Assembly: GCA_030611265.1 (NCBI GenBank)
Contig: JAUWQD010000012.1
Span: forward strand, 1 to 61,035
Length of the DNA: 61,035 nt
Reading direction: 5' to 3'
DNA from: Methanosarcinaceae archaeon
GTDB taxonomy: Archaea > Halobacteriota > Methanosarcinia > Methanosarcinales > Methanosarcinaceae
Shown: piece by piece, positions 1 to 9,433 of the stretch
Position numbering within the stretch: position 1 is the stretch's first letter
Layout: every line of letters begins with the position of its first letter
Notes under the pieces: model-generated
The model's database searches: none
What the model was told of the DNA's origin: nothing
The model's input: the letters and a program-made list of their open reading frames with translations, nothing else
Program-made: the position numbers and the translations under genes

Positions 1-337
1 TTTTTGTTATCTAAACGTGGCACTGGATGCGATTTGTGATAAATCTCATTTGATTTAAAAAATGTATCGGCCATAGAACTTATAATGTCCAATATTTAGT
101 GTTAAATTTTCATAACCAATGTGCATAGGAGGGTTTAAGGCCTATTTTGGGCTTATTTCTATACCACAATTGATATTGGATATTAACTTATAGTTGGATA
201 TCAGAATTTTTATGTAACATAGACGGAACATATTCTATAGCAATATTCCATGAAAAACGTTACTAGCCTAGATGTTTTGATGTGAAAATGGTACTTTATT
301 CGTGGAACATAAACGGCTGACGAAAATCGGTGTTTAA
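1..337. mobile_element. Truncated copy of an inverted-repeat element (copy A)
   Basis: This non-coding stretch is the reverse complement of 34983-35690, except that the later copy carries an extra 364 bp inside it. The right end reads GACGAAAATCGGTG, matching the terminal inverted repeat of the complete copy at 34983-35757. The other end lies outside the window. No transposase reading frame is visible, so it is a non-autonomous or eroded element. Confidence 0.7.
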
Positions 338-454
338 CTTAAGAGGCTGTCCAACAATCCAAAATCACAGATAAAAGAAGGACAAATATGGCTTTAAATC
401 AATAAATAAGGTTTTATTTTATCGTCCACAGCAATTGTTAGACAGCCTCTTAAG
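338..454. mobile_element. 117-bp MITE with 21-bp terminal inverted repeats
   Basis: The sequence starts CTTAAGAGGCTGTCCAACAA and ends with its reverse complement, with one mismatch over 21 positions. TTAA lies at both outer edges, so the element may be GAGGCTGTC...GACAGCCTC flanked by a TTAA target duplication. It has no coding capacity. It abuts the end of copy A. Which autonomous transposase moves it cannot be told from this window. Confidence 0.75.
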
Positions 455-486
455 CCAACAAATTGAAAAAGTTTATACTATGTGAA

Positions 487-1128
487 TCATTCCCCAAGCG
501 GCTGCACATTATCAGACGTATCAACAGCCATTTCAGATGAATCCACATCAAATATTATCATGCCTGTCTTAAGGTCTTTTGATTCTTCCGTTGTCAGTGT
601 TTTTGAAACAGCCTTGTCAGATATTATGGCACTGTTGCCAAGAGGGTCTTCAATAATTATCGTGAGTTTCTGCTTACCCAACCTTGCATCGTTCATTTTT
701 TTCAATATCTCCAGACTGAGCGCGTATTTTTCCTCGTCATCCTTGACCCATTTGGATGCTGTTATAACAACATTTTGTATCCTGTCCAATACGCCTTCGA
801 TGTTTGTTACATAGGAATCTGATATCGTACCCGGTTCAACATCAATGCCAAGTTCGGGAACTCGGATAGTTCCGGAAGTTGAACGAACAACTCTTGCATC
901 GAGGTCTTCAACAGTCTCGATTGCCATTTCATAACGCACAGGTTCTCTCTGCGTCAGGATCATTGTATCCGCAAACCTAAAACTACAATCACAAAGCGCA
1001 GTGATGTACATCACTTCGCCAAAAAAAGGAATGTCGTCACTCTTCCAGTGAATGATCAAGTCCTCATGACACAGAGGACAGGTTGTAACAGTTTCGAAGT
1101 TTTGCACCGGATTTTGCTTAGTGGTCAA
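487..1128 (-). CDS. ZPR1-like C4 zinc-finger protein
   Basis: 213-residue protein of the archaeal ZPR1 zinc-finger family. A CPLC pair near residues 18-21 and a CDC pair near 46-48 form the probable zinc site. A beta-rich region follows, then a helical segment with the family-typical WVKDDEEK near residue 128. Eukaryotic ZPR1 binds translation factor EF1A; the archaeal role is not established. The start is a TTG whose last two bases form the TGA of the upstream SepF gene (TTGA overlap), which suggests translational coupling. A downstream GTG is an alternative start. Confidence 0.75.
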   Translation of the reverse strand: MTTKQNPVQNFETVTTCPLCHEDLIIHWKSDDIPFFGEVMYITALCDCSFRFADTMILTQREPVRYEMAIETVEDLDARVVRSTSGTIRVPELGIDVEPGTISDSYVTNIEGVLDRIQNVVITASKWVKDDEEKYALSLEILKKMNDARLGKQKLTIIIEDPLGNSAIISDKAVSKTLTTEESKDLKTGMIIFDVDSSEMAVDTSDNVQPLGE

Positions 1129-1505
1129 TATCTGGCACCGATTATTTTTGATCTGTCGATCCTGATGCCGGATGGGGTCACCAGTACCTGATCGTCCTTG
1201 ATTCCTGCAATATCGCCACGAACATCTGCAACAACGTCTTTGAGATCCTTCAATGCACGGTCAAGCAGAAGTTTGTCGGCTTTGATATTTGAGATATCGA
1301 TCATCAAAATATTGCCGTCATAAATCTCTTTTTTCAGACCGGGCAGTTCGTTAAGATTTGTAAGTTCAGCAACCCTGATGTATGTCTCAGCAGGTTCTTC
1401 ATCCAGTACTTCTTCGTATTTACCAAGATCAAGTTCCGTATATTCATCAACGTTATTTGTAGGTCCTGTGCCACTGCCAAATATTTTATCCATAATTTTT
1501 GCCAT
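1125..1505 (-). CDS. sepF: Archaeal SepF-like cell-division protein
   Basis: 126-residue SepF/DUF552 protein. SepF links the FtsZ ring to the membrane in archaea that lack FtsA. The N-terminus (MAKIMDKIFG) resembles a short amphipathic membrane-targeting helix. An acidic linker follows, then the compact alpha/beta core, including GNILMIDISN near residue 65. I placed the start at the ATG at 1505 because GGTG lies 7 nt upstream; an in-frame GTG three codons earlier overlaps that ribosome-binding site. It overlaps the ZPR1-like gene by 4 nt. Confidence 0.8.
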   Translation of the reverse strand: MAKIMDKIFGSGTGPTNNVDEYTELDLGKYEEVLDEEPAETYIRVAELTNLNELPGLKKEIYDGNILMIDISNIKADKLLLDRALKDLKDVVADVRGDIAGIKDDQVLVTPSGIRIDRSKIIGARY

Positions 1506-1713
1506 AATCCGCACCTTTGTTCCATGAAACTATAGTGATATATCAATATTAATCTTAATTAAGTTTGTCATTATGCTTCGAGCAAAGTTCTTAGGTAAAA
1601 TTACTGTAATTGATGCTCAGCATTTATATTTGACTTTAGTGATGTCTTAACTTATTTTAATGTTACTGGTTTAGGCGTTCACCATACTTAATATGTATAC
1701 TTCTATGCGGCAT

Positions 1714-2196
1714 TCACATATCTATATTCCACAACTTATCCCCTACATAATGCAATGACTTTATCGCTTTCCCGGAATCACCGACCATATCTTCACCCGA
1801 TATCAGTGCACGTCCGATCGCGAGTGGTTTCTCGTGGGTTTCCTCCTTTATGATGACCAGATCGCCTACCTTGATCTCATAATCGGCATTTACGATGCCC
1901 GGACACATGATATCAGCGCCATTGACCACAAATCGCACAGCACCTGCATCTACGATCACTACGTGCTTTGCCAGTCCAAGTTCAAGCGCACCGCGTACCG
2001 TTGGGAAATATTCACCATCTGTTGAGAATAAAAGAAGTTTTCCATCTATAAGGATAACATTGAACGTATCGATGAGAGCAGTCTCGAATTTACTGTTCTT
2101 GAGATCTTTAATTATGTCTCCGAACGTGGATATAAGTTCATCCATCAATTTATTTTTTGCACTTTTCCTAAGTTGTACTCTGGATCCGATTTTCAA
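1714..2196 (-). CDS. PUA-domain RNA-binding protein
   Basis: 160-residue archaeal protein with a C-terminal PUA domain (about residues 75-150). The hallmark stretches HVVIVDAGAVRFVVNGADIM and VGDLVIIKEETH are present, followed by GRALISG. The N-terminal half resembles the pre-PUA region of MCT-1/Tma20-type proteins. Eukaryotic relatives act in ribosome recycling and re-initiation; an RNA or ribosome role here is inferred. It is transcribed away from ileS. Confidence 0.7.
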   Translation of the reverse strand: MKIGSRVQLRKSAKNKLMDELISTFGDIIKDLKNSKFETALIDTFNVILIDGKLLLFSTDGEYFPTVRGALELGLAKHVVIVDAGAVRFVVNGADIMCPGIVNADYEIKVGDLVIIKEETHEKPLAIGRALISGEDMVGDSGKAIKSLHYVGDKLWNIDM

Positions 2197-2307
2197 ATTA
2201 TCACCTGGTTGTTATGCAATCGAGCCTGATGTCATGGTATCATAAAGTATCCCCGCAGTTTTAAAGATTGCGCGTTTTGTGGAGTATATATTTTTTAAAT
2301 ATATAGT

Positions 2308-2342
2308 GCGAGTTAATCCGAGCATAGCGAGGATTTTCTCGC
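2308..2342. repeat. REP-like palindrome, copy 1
   Basis: The two arms GCGAG..AATCC and GGATT..CTCGC form an interrupted hairpin. Related hairpins occur at 47471-47505 and, in part, at 58785-58814. It lies between the PUA gene and ileS and could serve as a transcription stop or be a dispersed palindromic repeat. Confidence 0.55.
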
Positions 2343-2359
2343 CGAATTTCGATTAAAAC

Positions 2360-2380
2360 CCAAAGCATTTAAATTAATTA
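2360..2380 (+). promoter_or_regulatory. Probable archaeal promoter of ileS
   Basis: AAAG followed by CATTTAAATTA reads as a BRE-like purine stretch plus TATA box, about 55 nt upstream of the ileS start. Assigned by eye only. Confidence 0.4.
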
Positions 2381-2428
2381 CTGTATTAAGAAGGGTAAAA
2401 ATCATCTCATTCATGGAGACCACTTATT

Positions 2429-5400
2429 ATGATAAAGGAAATCACCAATCAATATGACGCAAACGACATAGAAAAACGGGTACATGCGTTCTGGCAAGAG
2501 ATTGATGCGTACTCAAAGGTGCGCGAATTCAGGAAAGGGGGCAAAAAGTTATTTTTCGTAGACGGACCCCCATACACCACAGGAAATATCCACCTTGGTA
2601 CAGCATGGAACAAGATCATCAAGGATTCAATCCTGCGATACCGCTCCATGAACAACCACGCTATCATCGATCGTGCAGGATGGGACATGCACGGATTACC
2701 TATCGAGGTCAAGGTTGAAGGTGTGCTTGGTTTTAAGTCAAAGAAAGACATCGAGACCTATGGTGTCGGCAATTTCATAGAGAAATGCAAGGAATTTGCA
2801 TTGAACCAAAAAGACGACATGACAGGGCAGTTCAACACACTCGGGGTATGGCTTGACTGGAAAGACCCTTACATGACGCTGAGGGACGAGTACATCGAAG
2901 CAGCATGGTGGACTCTCAAACAGGCACAGGAAAAGAACCTGCTTGAGCAGGGTAAACGTGTGGTCAACTGGTGTCCACGATGCGAAACTGCAATTGCGGA
3001 TTCTGAAGTTGAATACGATGACCGTACCGATCCATCGATCTATGTCAAATTCAAGTTGAAAGGTGAAGAGAACACGTATCTTGTGATATGGACCACAACG
3101 CCCTGGACCATTCCTTCAAATATGGCAGTGGCTGTACATCCATCTTTTGAATATTCTAAGATTCGCGCGACTGCACCTGATGGTCACGAAGAGAACCTTA
3201 TACTTGCATCAGAACTTGTGAATGATGTACTCAGGAAGGGTAAGTACACAGATTACGATGTACTTGAAACGATGCTCGGGGAAGACCTGACAAAATTATC
3301 GTATGAGCATCCACTTGCTGACCTTGTTCCGAAACAGGCAAAGTTCGAGCACAATGTCTATCTTGCAGATTACGTCACAGCAGAGAACACCGGTTGTGTA
3401 CACATCGCCCCCGGTCATGGTATGGACGATTTTGATGTTGGTGTCAAGAATGACATTCCTATCTTCTGTCCTGTCGGCTCAAACGGCAGTTACACCGAAG
3501 AAGCAGGCAAATATGCCGGAATGAATATCATAGACGCGAACATGATCGTTATTGAAGACCTTAAGGAGAGAGGTCTGCTTCTTTCTGAAAAGAAGATCAC
3601 TCACCGTTACGGACACTGCTGGCGCTGTAATACCCCGATCATATATCTTGCAACTGAACAATGGTTCCTGAAGATATCTGAACTCAAAGAGAGTATGCTC
3701 GCAGAGATCAAAAAGGTAGATTGGTATCCCGACTGGGCAGGTTCTGCGCGTTTCAAGGACTGGGTTGAAGGTGCGCGCGATTGGTGTATCTCACGCCAGC
3801 GATACTGGGGTATTCCAATACCTGTGTGGAAATGCAGTACCTGCGGAACTCTTGATGTAATAGGTACCAAAGATGAACTTATCGAGCGCTCAGATGCCTA
3901 TGAGACTATTGAACTCCATCGCCCGTATGTAGATAAAATCACTATCAAATGTGAGTGCGGCGGAATCATGTCACGTGTGGAAGATGTGTTTGACGTTTGG
4001 TTCGACTCGGCAGTGGCATCGTGGGCTACATTGAAGTATCCACACACAAAGGAATCGTTTGAGGAAAACTGGCCTGCGGATTTCATTACGGAAGGTCATG
4101 ACCAGACGCGAGGATGGTTCTATTCACAACTGGGTGCAAGTATGGTCGCATTCGGGAAGGCTCCGTACAAGAGCGTTCTCATGCATGGTTTTACACTTGA
4201 TAAGGACGGCAAGAAGATGTCAAAGAGCGTCGGTAATGTTGTCGAGCCTCATGAGGTTATTGGGAAATATGGTGCAGACACATTGCGGGCATACATATTG
4301 TCAGCCAGTGCTCCGTGGGACGACCTGAAATTCCTCTGGGAAGAGGTTGCCACTGTTCACAGGACAATGAACATCTTTTGGAACGTGTACAGGTTCCCAT
4401 TGCCATACATGGCACTTGATAATTTTGATCCCAAGAAAGTATCACTTGAATCAGTGTCGGAACACCTTCGTAAAGAGGACAGGTGGATATTGTCCCGTAT
4501 GCAGTCTGTGATAAGTGATGTGGATTCTGCAATGGAAGAGTATGCACTTCACAAGGCAATGCGCTCTATCACCGAGTTCATACTTGAAGACCTGTCAAGA
4601 TGGTACATACAGTTGATCCGTCCAAGGACATGGATCGAGGCGGAAGATCCCGATAAACTTGCAGTCTATCGGGTTTTGTATGACGTGTTCGTCACGACCA
4701 CGAAATTGATCGCACCGTTCATGCCTCATCTTGCAGAGGAGATGTACACCAACCTTGTGAAGAATGTCGAGGGTGATGCACTGGAGACGGTACACATGTG
4801 TGACTGGCCTGTTGTTGACGATTCACTTGTTGACAAGGATCTCGAAGCCCACATGGAAACTGTTCGTTCCATTGTGGAATCATCATCAAATGCACGCCAG
4901 AAGGTCGCCCGTAAATTGAGATGGCCGGTATCACGCATTGTCGTAACCCCGAAGGATGAGCAAATAGGCGCAGCGATCGATGACCTGCGCGGTGTCCTGA
5001 TGGGTCAGACGAATGCGAAGGATGTTGTGGTGCTCGATGTCGGTGAATACTGGGATGAACTAGGTGTCGAAGCGATACCAAATCCAAGCGGGATAGGTCC
5101 TGTGTTCAAAGGAGATGCAGGAAAGGTCACTGCAGCCATACAACAAGCCGATGCTGTTGCTCTTAAGAGTGCTGTGGCAGATGGCGGCGAGTTCGAGGTT
5201 ACACTTGCGGATGGAACCAGTGTGACAGTCACTGAAAAGATGGTGAACTTTGAGGAGATAATCCCCGAATCTGTGGCAAGTGCGGAGTTTGCAGGCGGCA
5301 TGGTGTATGTTGATGCGAAACTTACGCGAGAGATCGAATCCGAAGGATATTCGAGAGAGGTTATCCGCAGGGTTCAGGATATGCGAAAGGAACTCGACCT

Positions 5401-5605
5401 TATCGTGGACGAGAACATCAAGGCGTTCATCAGGATCGATGATGAGCGGATACTTGACCTTGTTATGGACCTTGAAGCATTCATCGCGAAAGAGGTTCGT
5501 GCAGACCTGTTGGTCATCGGGTTGGATGTTGAGGTCACTGGTACGCTGGTCAAGGATTGGGATGTTGAGGGTGTGTCCATGCATGTGGGCATTTCGCCTC
5601 TGTGA
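2429..5605 (+). CDS. ileS: Isoleucyl-tRNA synthetase
   Basis: 1058-residue class I aminoacyl-tRNA synthetase that charges tRNA-Ile. The HIGH-type motif is HLGT in [12 protein letters not shown] (near residue 56), and the KMSKS loop is [11 protein letters not shown] (near residue 595). The CP1 editing domain occupies the middle, with the family stretch [11 protein letters not shown] near residue 223. An anticodon-binding domain follows from about residue 680. The length and long C-terminal extension fit the archaeal/eukaryal form. ATG start with a purine-rich leader. mptE follows 16 nt downstream. Confidence 0.95.
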   Translation: MIKEITNQYDANDIEKRVHAFWQEIDAYSKVREFRKGGKKLFFVDGPPYTTGNIHLGTAWNKIIKDSILRYRSMNNHAIIDRAGWDMHGLPIEVKVEGVLGFKSKKDIETYGVGNFIEKCKEFALNQKDDMTGQFNTLGVWLDWKDPYMTLRDEYIEAAWWTLKQAQEKNLLEQGKRVVNWCPRCETAIADSEVEYDDRTDPSIYVKFKLKGEENTYLVIWTTTPWTIPSNMAVAVHPSFEYSKIRATAPDGHEENLILASELVNDVLRKGKYTDYDVLETMLGEDLTKLSYEHPLADLVPKQAKFEHNVYLADYVTAENTGCVHIAPGHGMDDFDVGVKNDIPIFCPVGSNGSYTEEAGKYAGMNIIDANMIVIEDLKERGLLLSEKKITHRYGHCWRCNTPIIYLATEQWFLKISELKESMLAEIKKVDWYPDWAGSARFKDWVEGARDWCISRQRYWGIPIPVWKCSTCGTLDVIGTKDELIERSDAYETIELHRPYVDKITIKCECGGIMSRVEDVFDVWFDSAVASWATLKYPHTKESFEENWPADFITEGHDQTRGWFYSQLGASMVAFGKAPYKSVLMHGFTLDKDGKKMSKSVGNVVEPHEVIGKYGADTLRAYILSASAPWDDLKFLWEEVATVHRTMNIFWNVYRFPLPYMALDNFDPKKVSLESVSEHLRKEDRWILSRMQSVISDVDSAMEEYALHKAMRSITEFILEDLSRWYIQLIRPRTWIEAEDPDKLAVYRVLYDVFVTTTKLIAPFMPHLAEEMYTNLVKNVEGDALETVHMCDWPVVDDSLVDKDLEAHMETVRSIVESSSNARQKVARKLRWPVSRIVVTPKDEQIGAAIDDLRGVLMGQTNAKDVVVLDVGEYWDELGVEAIPNPSGIGPVFKGDAGKVTAAIQQADAVALKSAVADGGEFEVTLADGTSVTVTEKMVNFEEIIPESVASAEFAGGMVYVDAKLTREIESEGYSREVIRRVQDMRKELDLIVDENIKAFIRIDDERILDLVMDLEAFIAKEVRADLLVIGLDVEVTGTLVKDWDVEGVSMHVGISPL

Positions 5606-5621
5606 TTAAACGGGGTAGCAT

Positions 5622-6263
5622 ATGGATTTTGATTCATGGGAGCCAACATACCTCAAAATCCTTGCGGATTTTGGGTTTAGCAGGAAAGGGGATGAGCGCG
5701 CGGCGCTCATTCTTTCCAGGATGTTGGAGCAAGATCAAAGTAAAGTTGAGGATAACTCAGCCGGTATTCTTGCTCTTGCCAATCTTATTTATGGCAAGGA
5801 CATTTTGGTTTGCGGAAATGCGCCGATCCTTGCTAATGAACTTGATCTGATCGACACTGGTGATTATGTTATCATCACCGCAGATGGAGCAACAGCAGTT
5901 TTGTTAGACAAGGGAATTGTATCTGATATTATCGTGACCGACCTTGACGGTGATGTTGAAAAAGAGATTGCTGCAAACAAAAAGGGTGCGATTGTTGTTG
6001 TTCATGCACATGGTGACAATATCGATAAGGTTAAAAAATACGTGCCGCGTTTAAGGGGTGTGATTGGTTCGACACAGGCGACCCCGCTTGACAACGTTTA
6101 TAATTTTGGTGGATTCACAGACGGGGATAGGTGTGTGTATCTCGCAAAGGAGTTCGGTGCCGCAAGTATCACGCTTGTTGGGTTTGATTTTGATGATGTG
6201 GATGTGTCGGACATGAAGAAGAAGAAATTGAAATGGGCGAAGTTGTTGATCGATGCGATATGA
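5622..6263 (+). CDS. mptE: 6-hydroxymethyl-7,8-dihydropterin pyrophosphokinase (MptE)
   Basis: 213-residue DUF115-type protein matching archaeal MptE, which transfers pyrophosphate from ATP to 6-hydroxymethyl-7,8-dihydropterin in tetrahydromethanopterin/sarcinapterin synthesis. Family motifs visible are CGNAPIL near residue 66, ITADGAT near 86, VTDLDGD near 105 (acidic, probably metal-binding), HAHGDN near 129, and GFTDGDR near 165. The ATG start is 16 nt after the ileS stop, so the two are probably cotranscribed. It supplies the C1 carrier used by Ftr, which is also in this window. Confidence 0.88.
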   Translation: MDFDSWEPTYLKILADFGFSRKGDERAALILSRMLEQDQSKVEDNSAGILALANLIYGKDILVCGNAPILANELDLIDTGDYVIITADGATAVLLDKGIVSDIIVTDLDGDVEKEIAANKKGAIVVVHAHGDNIDKVKKYVPRLRGVIGSTQATPLDNVYNFGGFTDGDRCVYLAKEFGAASITLVGFDFDDVDVSDMKKKKLKWAKLLIDAI

Positions 6264-6332
6264 TCGATCTAATATGACAGATGCGATTTAAATGGATTGG
6301 GGTGCATCTTGCCGCTGATATCTTTTATCAGA

Positions 6333-6346
6333 ACCTATATATATTT
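6333..6346 (+). promoter_or_regulatory. Probable TATA box of the DUF373 gene
   Basis: CCTATATATATTTT lies about 35 nt upstream of the DUF373 ATG, and AGAGGTTT precedes the start as a ribosome-binding site. Assigned by eye. Confidence 0.45.
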
Positions 6347-6373
6347 TCGTACTGAATTACCTACAGAGGTTTC

Positions 6374-7501
6374 ATGCAAACATTAGTAATATGTATCGAC
6401 AGGGACGACGATCTTGGTGAGAAGGCAAAGGTCCTATCTCCGATAATAGGACGGGAGGATAATATCAATGCTGCAGTGAAACTTGCCAGTGCCGATCCTG
6501 AGGATTCCGATACGAATACGATTTTTGGTGGTATTAAGGTACTTGATGACCTTATATCAAAGGGAGTCGATGCTGAGATCGTGACATTTGCCGGAGACAA
6601 GAACATCGGAGTTGTATCTGATCAAAAGATTGCTCGTCAACTTGAGGAGGTTCTTGCAAATATCGATGCAAAAAATGCGATATTCATATCTGATGGCGCA
6701 GAGGATGAGACGCTTGTTCCCATCGTACAGTCCCGGATTAAGATCGATTCTGTGAAGCGTATCGTGGTTATGCAGAGCGCAAATCTTGAGAGTACTTATT
6801 ATATTTTGAAAAACGCATTCAATGACCCAAAAATATCCCAGACGTTTTTCGTGCCTCTCGGGCTTGCATCGGTTATATATGCCGTATTCTTGCTGGCAAA
6901 CTATCCAGAAGGCGCAGTAATAGGGATATTGGCAGCAATTGGTCTCTATATGCTCTATAGGGGTTTTGGGCTTGACGATGTGTCTGCTGTTTATTGGGAA
7001 AATATGAAAGAATCTTTCTATGCCGGAAGAATGACATTTATTGCTTATACGGCTGCGGCGCTCGTTGGAATTGTTGCAACTGTTCAGGGTGCTGTGACAG
7101 TATGGCTATATTATACCAATGGCGGAGTTTGGTATTATGGGCTACTTACTCTGGTGACGGTTTTTATAAATACGTCGATCTTGTGGTATGTTGCAGCTGC
7201 CTTAATTGCAAATTTTGGTAGAGTGCTCGATATTCGAATAAGCGGAAAGCCGATTATCCCATACACATCTCCTGCATTTTTTGTAATATCCATGGGGCTG
7301 TTGTTTTGGGGTGCAAGCACTTACCTATTATCGATCAGTTCGGTTGTGAGTGATGCAGGTGTTCCTGATGTTGGTATTCAATACTTTGTGTATTCAGTGG
7401 TAGGTGCTGTTATTATGGCTCTTGTCGGAGTTAAGATATCGGCAAGTAAGGGTGCAAAGGTAGAGGTAAAACTAACGGCAAAGGGAAACAACAAAAAATG
7501 A
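6374..7501 (+). CDS. DUF373 family membrane protein
   Basis: 375-residue archaeal DUF373 protein. The N-terminal soluble half (about residues 1-150) is alpha/beta, starting LVICIDRDDDLG, with further acidic loops (ISDGAEDE near 115). The C-terminal half has about six hydrophobic segments between residues 155 and 355. The tail is basic and probably cytoplasmic. The family is widespread in archaea and has no established function. It has its own promoter and sits between mptE and the phosphorylase gene. Confidence 0.75.
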   Translation: MQTLVICIDRDDDLGEKAKVLSPIIGREDNINAAVKLASADPEDSDTNTIFGGIKVLDDLISKGVDAEIVTFAGDKNIGVVSDQKIARQLEEVLANIDAKNAIFISDGAEDETLVPIVQSRIKIDSVKRIVVMQSANLESTYYILKNAFNDPKISQTFFVPLGLASVIYAVFLLANYPEGAVIGILAAIGLYMLYRGFGLDDVSAVYWENMKESFYAGRMTFIAYTAAALVGIVATVQGAVTVWLYYTNGGVWYYGLLTLVTVFINTSILWYVAAALIANFGRVLDIRISGKPIIPYTSPAFFVISMGLLFWGASTYLLSISSVVSDAGVPDVGIQYFVYSVVGAVIMALVGVKISASKGAKVEVKLTAKGNNKK

Positions 7502-7525
7502 TAAAAGGTTGATACTATTTCTAAT

Positions 7526-8302
7526 ATGATTTCTGACATAGCGGCTGTAATATTTGGCGGTGTTGGTTTTACAACTGCAAAAGAATGTGACAGCAAGATT
7601 ATAAAAACGCCGTATGGCAACGTAACGGCATATTTCATCCGGATTAACGGGGCTGATGTCGCTATCATCCCAAGGCATGCGGGTGCGGAAGAGCACACGC
7701 CTCCGCACATGATCAACTACCGTGCCAATGTGTGGGCTGTACGCGAACTTGGGACAAAGCGTATCATCTCTACAAATTCGGTCGGCACGATGAAAGACCA
7801 TTCTATCGGGAGTTTTGTGCTGCTCGATGATTTTGTGGATTTCACTAAAAACAGGACATCTACGTTTTTCGACACCGAGACTGTACATGTGGATATGGTT
7901 GAGCCGTATTGTCCGGAGATTAAGGGATGTCTTGCAGATTCCCTGAAAAAGAGGGGAATTGACTATTGTGAAGGTACATACGTATGCACGGAAGGACCGC
8001 GTTTTGAGACAAGGGCTGAGATCGCTATGATGAAGCAGTTTGGGGATGTGGTCGGCATGACGGGTGTTCCTGAAGTGATACTTGCAAAAGAACTGGAATT
8101 GTGTTATGCATCCATCTGCACGGTTACGAATTACGCATGCGGTTTGGGGGATGGTAAATTAAAACTTACCGTTGATGAGGTTGTGGATACATTACATGGT
8201 GCACAGGGTGCACTGTTTGGGGTGGTGTCAGATGCGATATCCAATCTGCCGGATGAGAGGGTTTGTGATTGCGGATGTGCTACAGTGGGTGCACGGGTGT
8301 AG
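7526..8302 (+). CDS. 5'-methylthioinosine phosphorylase-like enzyme (PNP/MTAP family)
   Basis: 258-residue nucleoside phosphorylase of the MTAP/PNP trimeric family, which cleaves a methylthionucleoside with phosphate in methionine salvage. Visible motifs are the phosphate-site NSVGTM near residue 91, EGPRFETRAEI near 155, and VVGMTGVPE near 174. The base-specificity loop reads TNYACG, with Asn and Ala where adenosine-specific MTAPs have TDYDC. This argues for a 6-oxopurine substrate, so methylthioinosine rather than methylthioadenosine. The C-terminus has a CDCGC cluster. Convergent with the KaiC-like gene across a shared hairpin. Confidence 0.82.
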   Translation: MISDIAAVIFGGVGFTTAKECDSKIIKTPYGNVTAYFIRINGADVAIIPRHAGAEEHTPPHMINYRANVWAVRELGTKRIISTNSVGTMKDHSIGSFVLLDDFVDFTKNRTSTFFDTETVHVDMVEPYCPEIKGCLADSLKKRGIDYCEGTYVCTEGPRFETRAEIAMMKQFGDVVGMTGVPEVILAKELELCYASICTVTNYACGLGDGKLKLTVDEVVDTLHGAQGALFGVVSDAISNLPDERVCDCGCATVGARV

Positions 8303-8348
8303 GTATTCTTTTTGTTTGGTTTACTTGGAACAAAAACCAATGTGATAA

Positions 8349-8397
8349 CCGAATAAAGAAGAGCGATTACTCGCCTTCCTTCTTCTTCTTTATTCGG
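8349..8397. terminator. Hairpin between convergent genes
   Basis: A perfect 14-bp stem (CCGAATAAAGAAGA pairing with TCTTCTTTATTCGG) encloses a 21-nt loop. It lies between the 3' ends of the phosphorylase (+) and KaiC-like (-) genes and probably acts as a bidirectional terminator or 3'-end stabiliser. Confidence 0.6.
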
Positions 8398-8492
8398 CTC
8401 GTTTCATCGGTATCAAGATTACTTGAACAAGCACACAAATTTGAAATTCGGTCATATTGATCTTTACAGCGCCGCTATACTGCAAATCCCGA

Positions 8493-9269
8493 TCAAGCGA
8501 TATCTTTCGATGTATCGATCTGGACACCTTCGCCGACCTTGAACTTAATCATTTCTGTATTTGGCACCATTCCGCGTATCTTTGGAATTGCAAGCATACT
8601 TGTCATCTTATCTGCAGTGCGTTCAAGTGCGATGTCAAATATCACATCAGCAGAATTCAAGATGTCGTTCTCAACATTCTCGGAATGACTGCCTTTCAAT
8701 CCGTATAGGTAAGTTAAGCAGTCCACTTCCTTTGTGGTTTCATAGAGAATGTTTGTCAGTCGTTTCAACAGACCAAGATTTACATTCAGGTTCATGTAAA
8801 AAGAGAAATTATCAAAGATGATGTTGATGTCTTCATTCATTGATTCATTCAAGATGTTCTTGAGATTGTATTCGGTGAACTCTATGATCTTTGCATCAAC
8901 GTATTCATTTCCGACAGTATCGATCATCTCGCCAAATGGCGTGAGATAGTATTCACTGTACACATCAATAAAAGAGATATTGGATGTGTCGAAGTTTAAG
9001 TTATTTATGTCATTTTGGATGTATTTTGGCCTTCGGCTTGTTGTAAAATAATAGGTTTTACGTGCCTGGGTGAACTGGTATAGGAAAACCTCAGACATTG
9101 ACCTGGAGTCAGCCGAAAAATAAACCAAAGACCTTTCAGGTAATCCACCGCCTAAGCTCCTATCAAGAACAAAGATTCCGGTGGGCTTTACTTTTGGTCC
9201 TTGCTGGGTAATAGATTGTACGCCAGCCATTGCATCTTGTGCAGATACATTCTCAAGATCTGCCATCAT
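8493..9269 (-). CDS. KaiC/RadA-superfamily protein lacking a canonical P-loop
   Basis: 258-residue RecA-fold protein. It opens its core with GIFVLDRSLGGGLPERSLVY (residues about 31-50), the usual KaiC/RAD55 lead-in. The next segment reads YFSADSRSMSEVF, where a Walker A (GxxxxGKS/T) would be expected, so ATP binding is doubtful. A Walker B-like INIIFDNFSFYMN is kept near residue 148. It is probably a signalling or scaffold member of the archaeal RAD55-like group. The start is one of two consecutive ATGs behind GAGGG. It is divergent from the helicase gene. Confidence 0.65.
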   Translation of the reverse strand: MMADLENVSAQDAMAGVQSITQQGPKVKPTGIFVLDRSLGGGLPERSLVYFSADSRSMSEVFLYQFTQARKTYYFTTSRRPKYIQNDINNLNFDTSNISFIDVYSEYYLTPFGEMIDTVGNEYVDAKIIEFTEYNLKNILNESMNEDINIIFDNFSFYMNLNVNLGLLKRLTNILYETTKEVDCLTYLYGLKGSHSENVENDILNSADVIFDIALERTADKMTSMLAIPKIRGMVPNTEMIKFKVGEGVQIDTSKDIA

Positions 9270-9395
9270 TCATCCCTCAATATATAAATTGGTCTTTATA
9301 TTTTATAAGTCTTTGGTGTATCCGAAATCAAACAAATACAAATAAACAATATTTGTGAACATGCATATAAAGGGCATGTCCAATCTTACATGACT

Positions 9396-9410
9396 AGTAC
9401 TTATATATGG
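9396..9410 (+). promoter_or_regulatory. Probable TATA box of the helicase gene
   Basis: GTACTTATATATGG lies about 30 nt upstream of the helicase ATG, implying a short leader. On the opposite strand, AT-rich TATAAAATATAA near 9298-9309 is the likely TATA box of the KaiC-like gene. Confidence 0.45.
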
Positions 9411-9433
9411 CCATTGACAATTGAAACACATAC

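Noticed and set aside
5060-5584. 174-codon minus frame inside ileS
   Set aside because: It is antisense to the strongly conserved C-terminal half of ileS and shows no family features.
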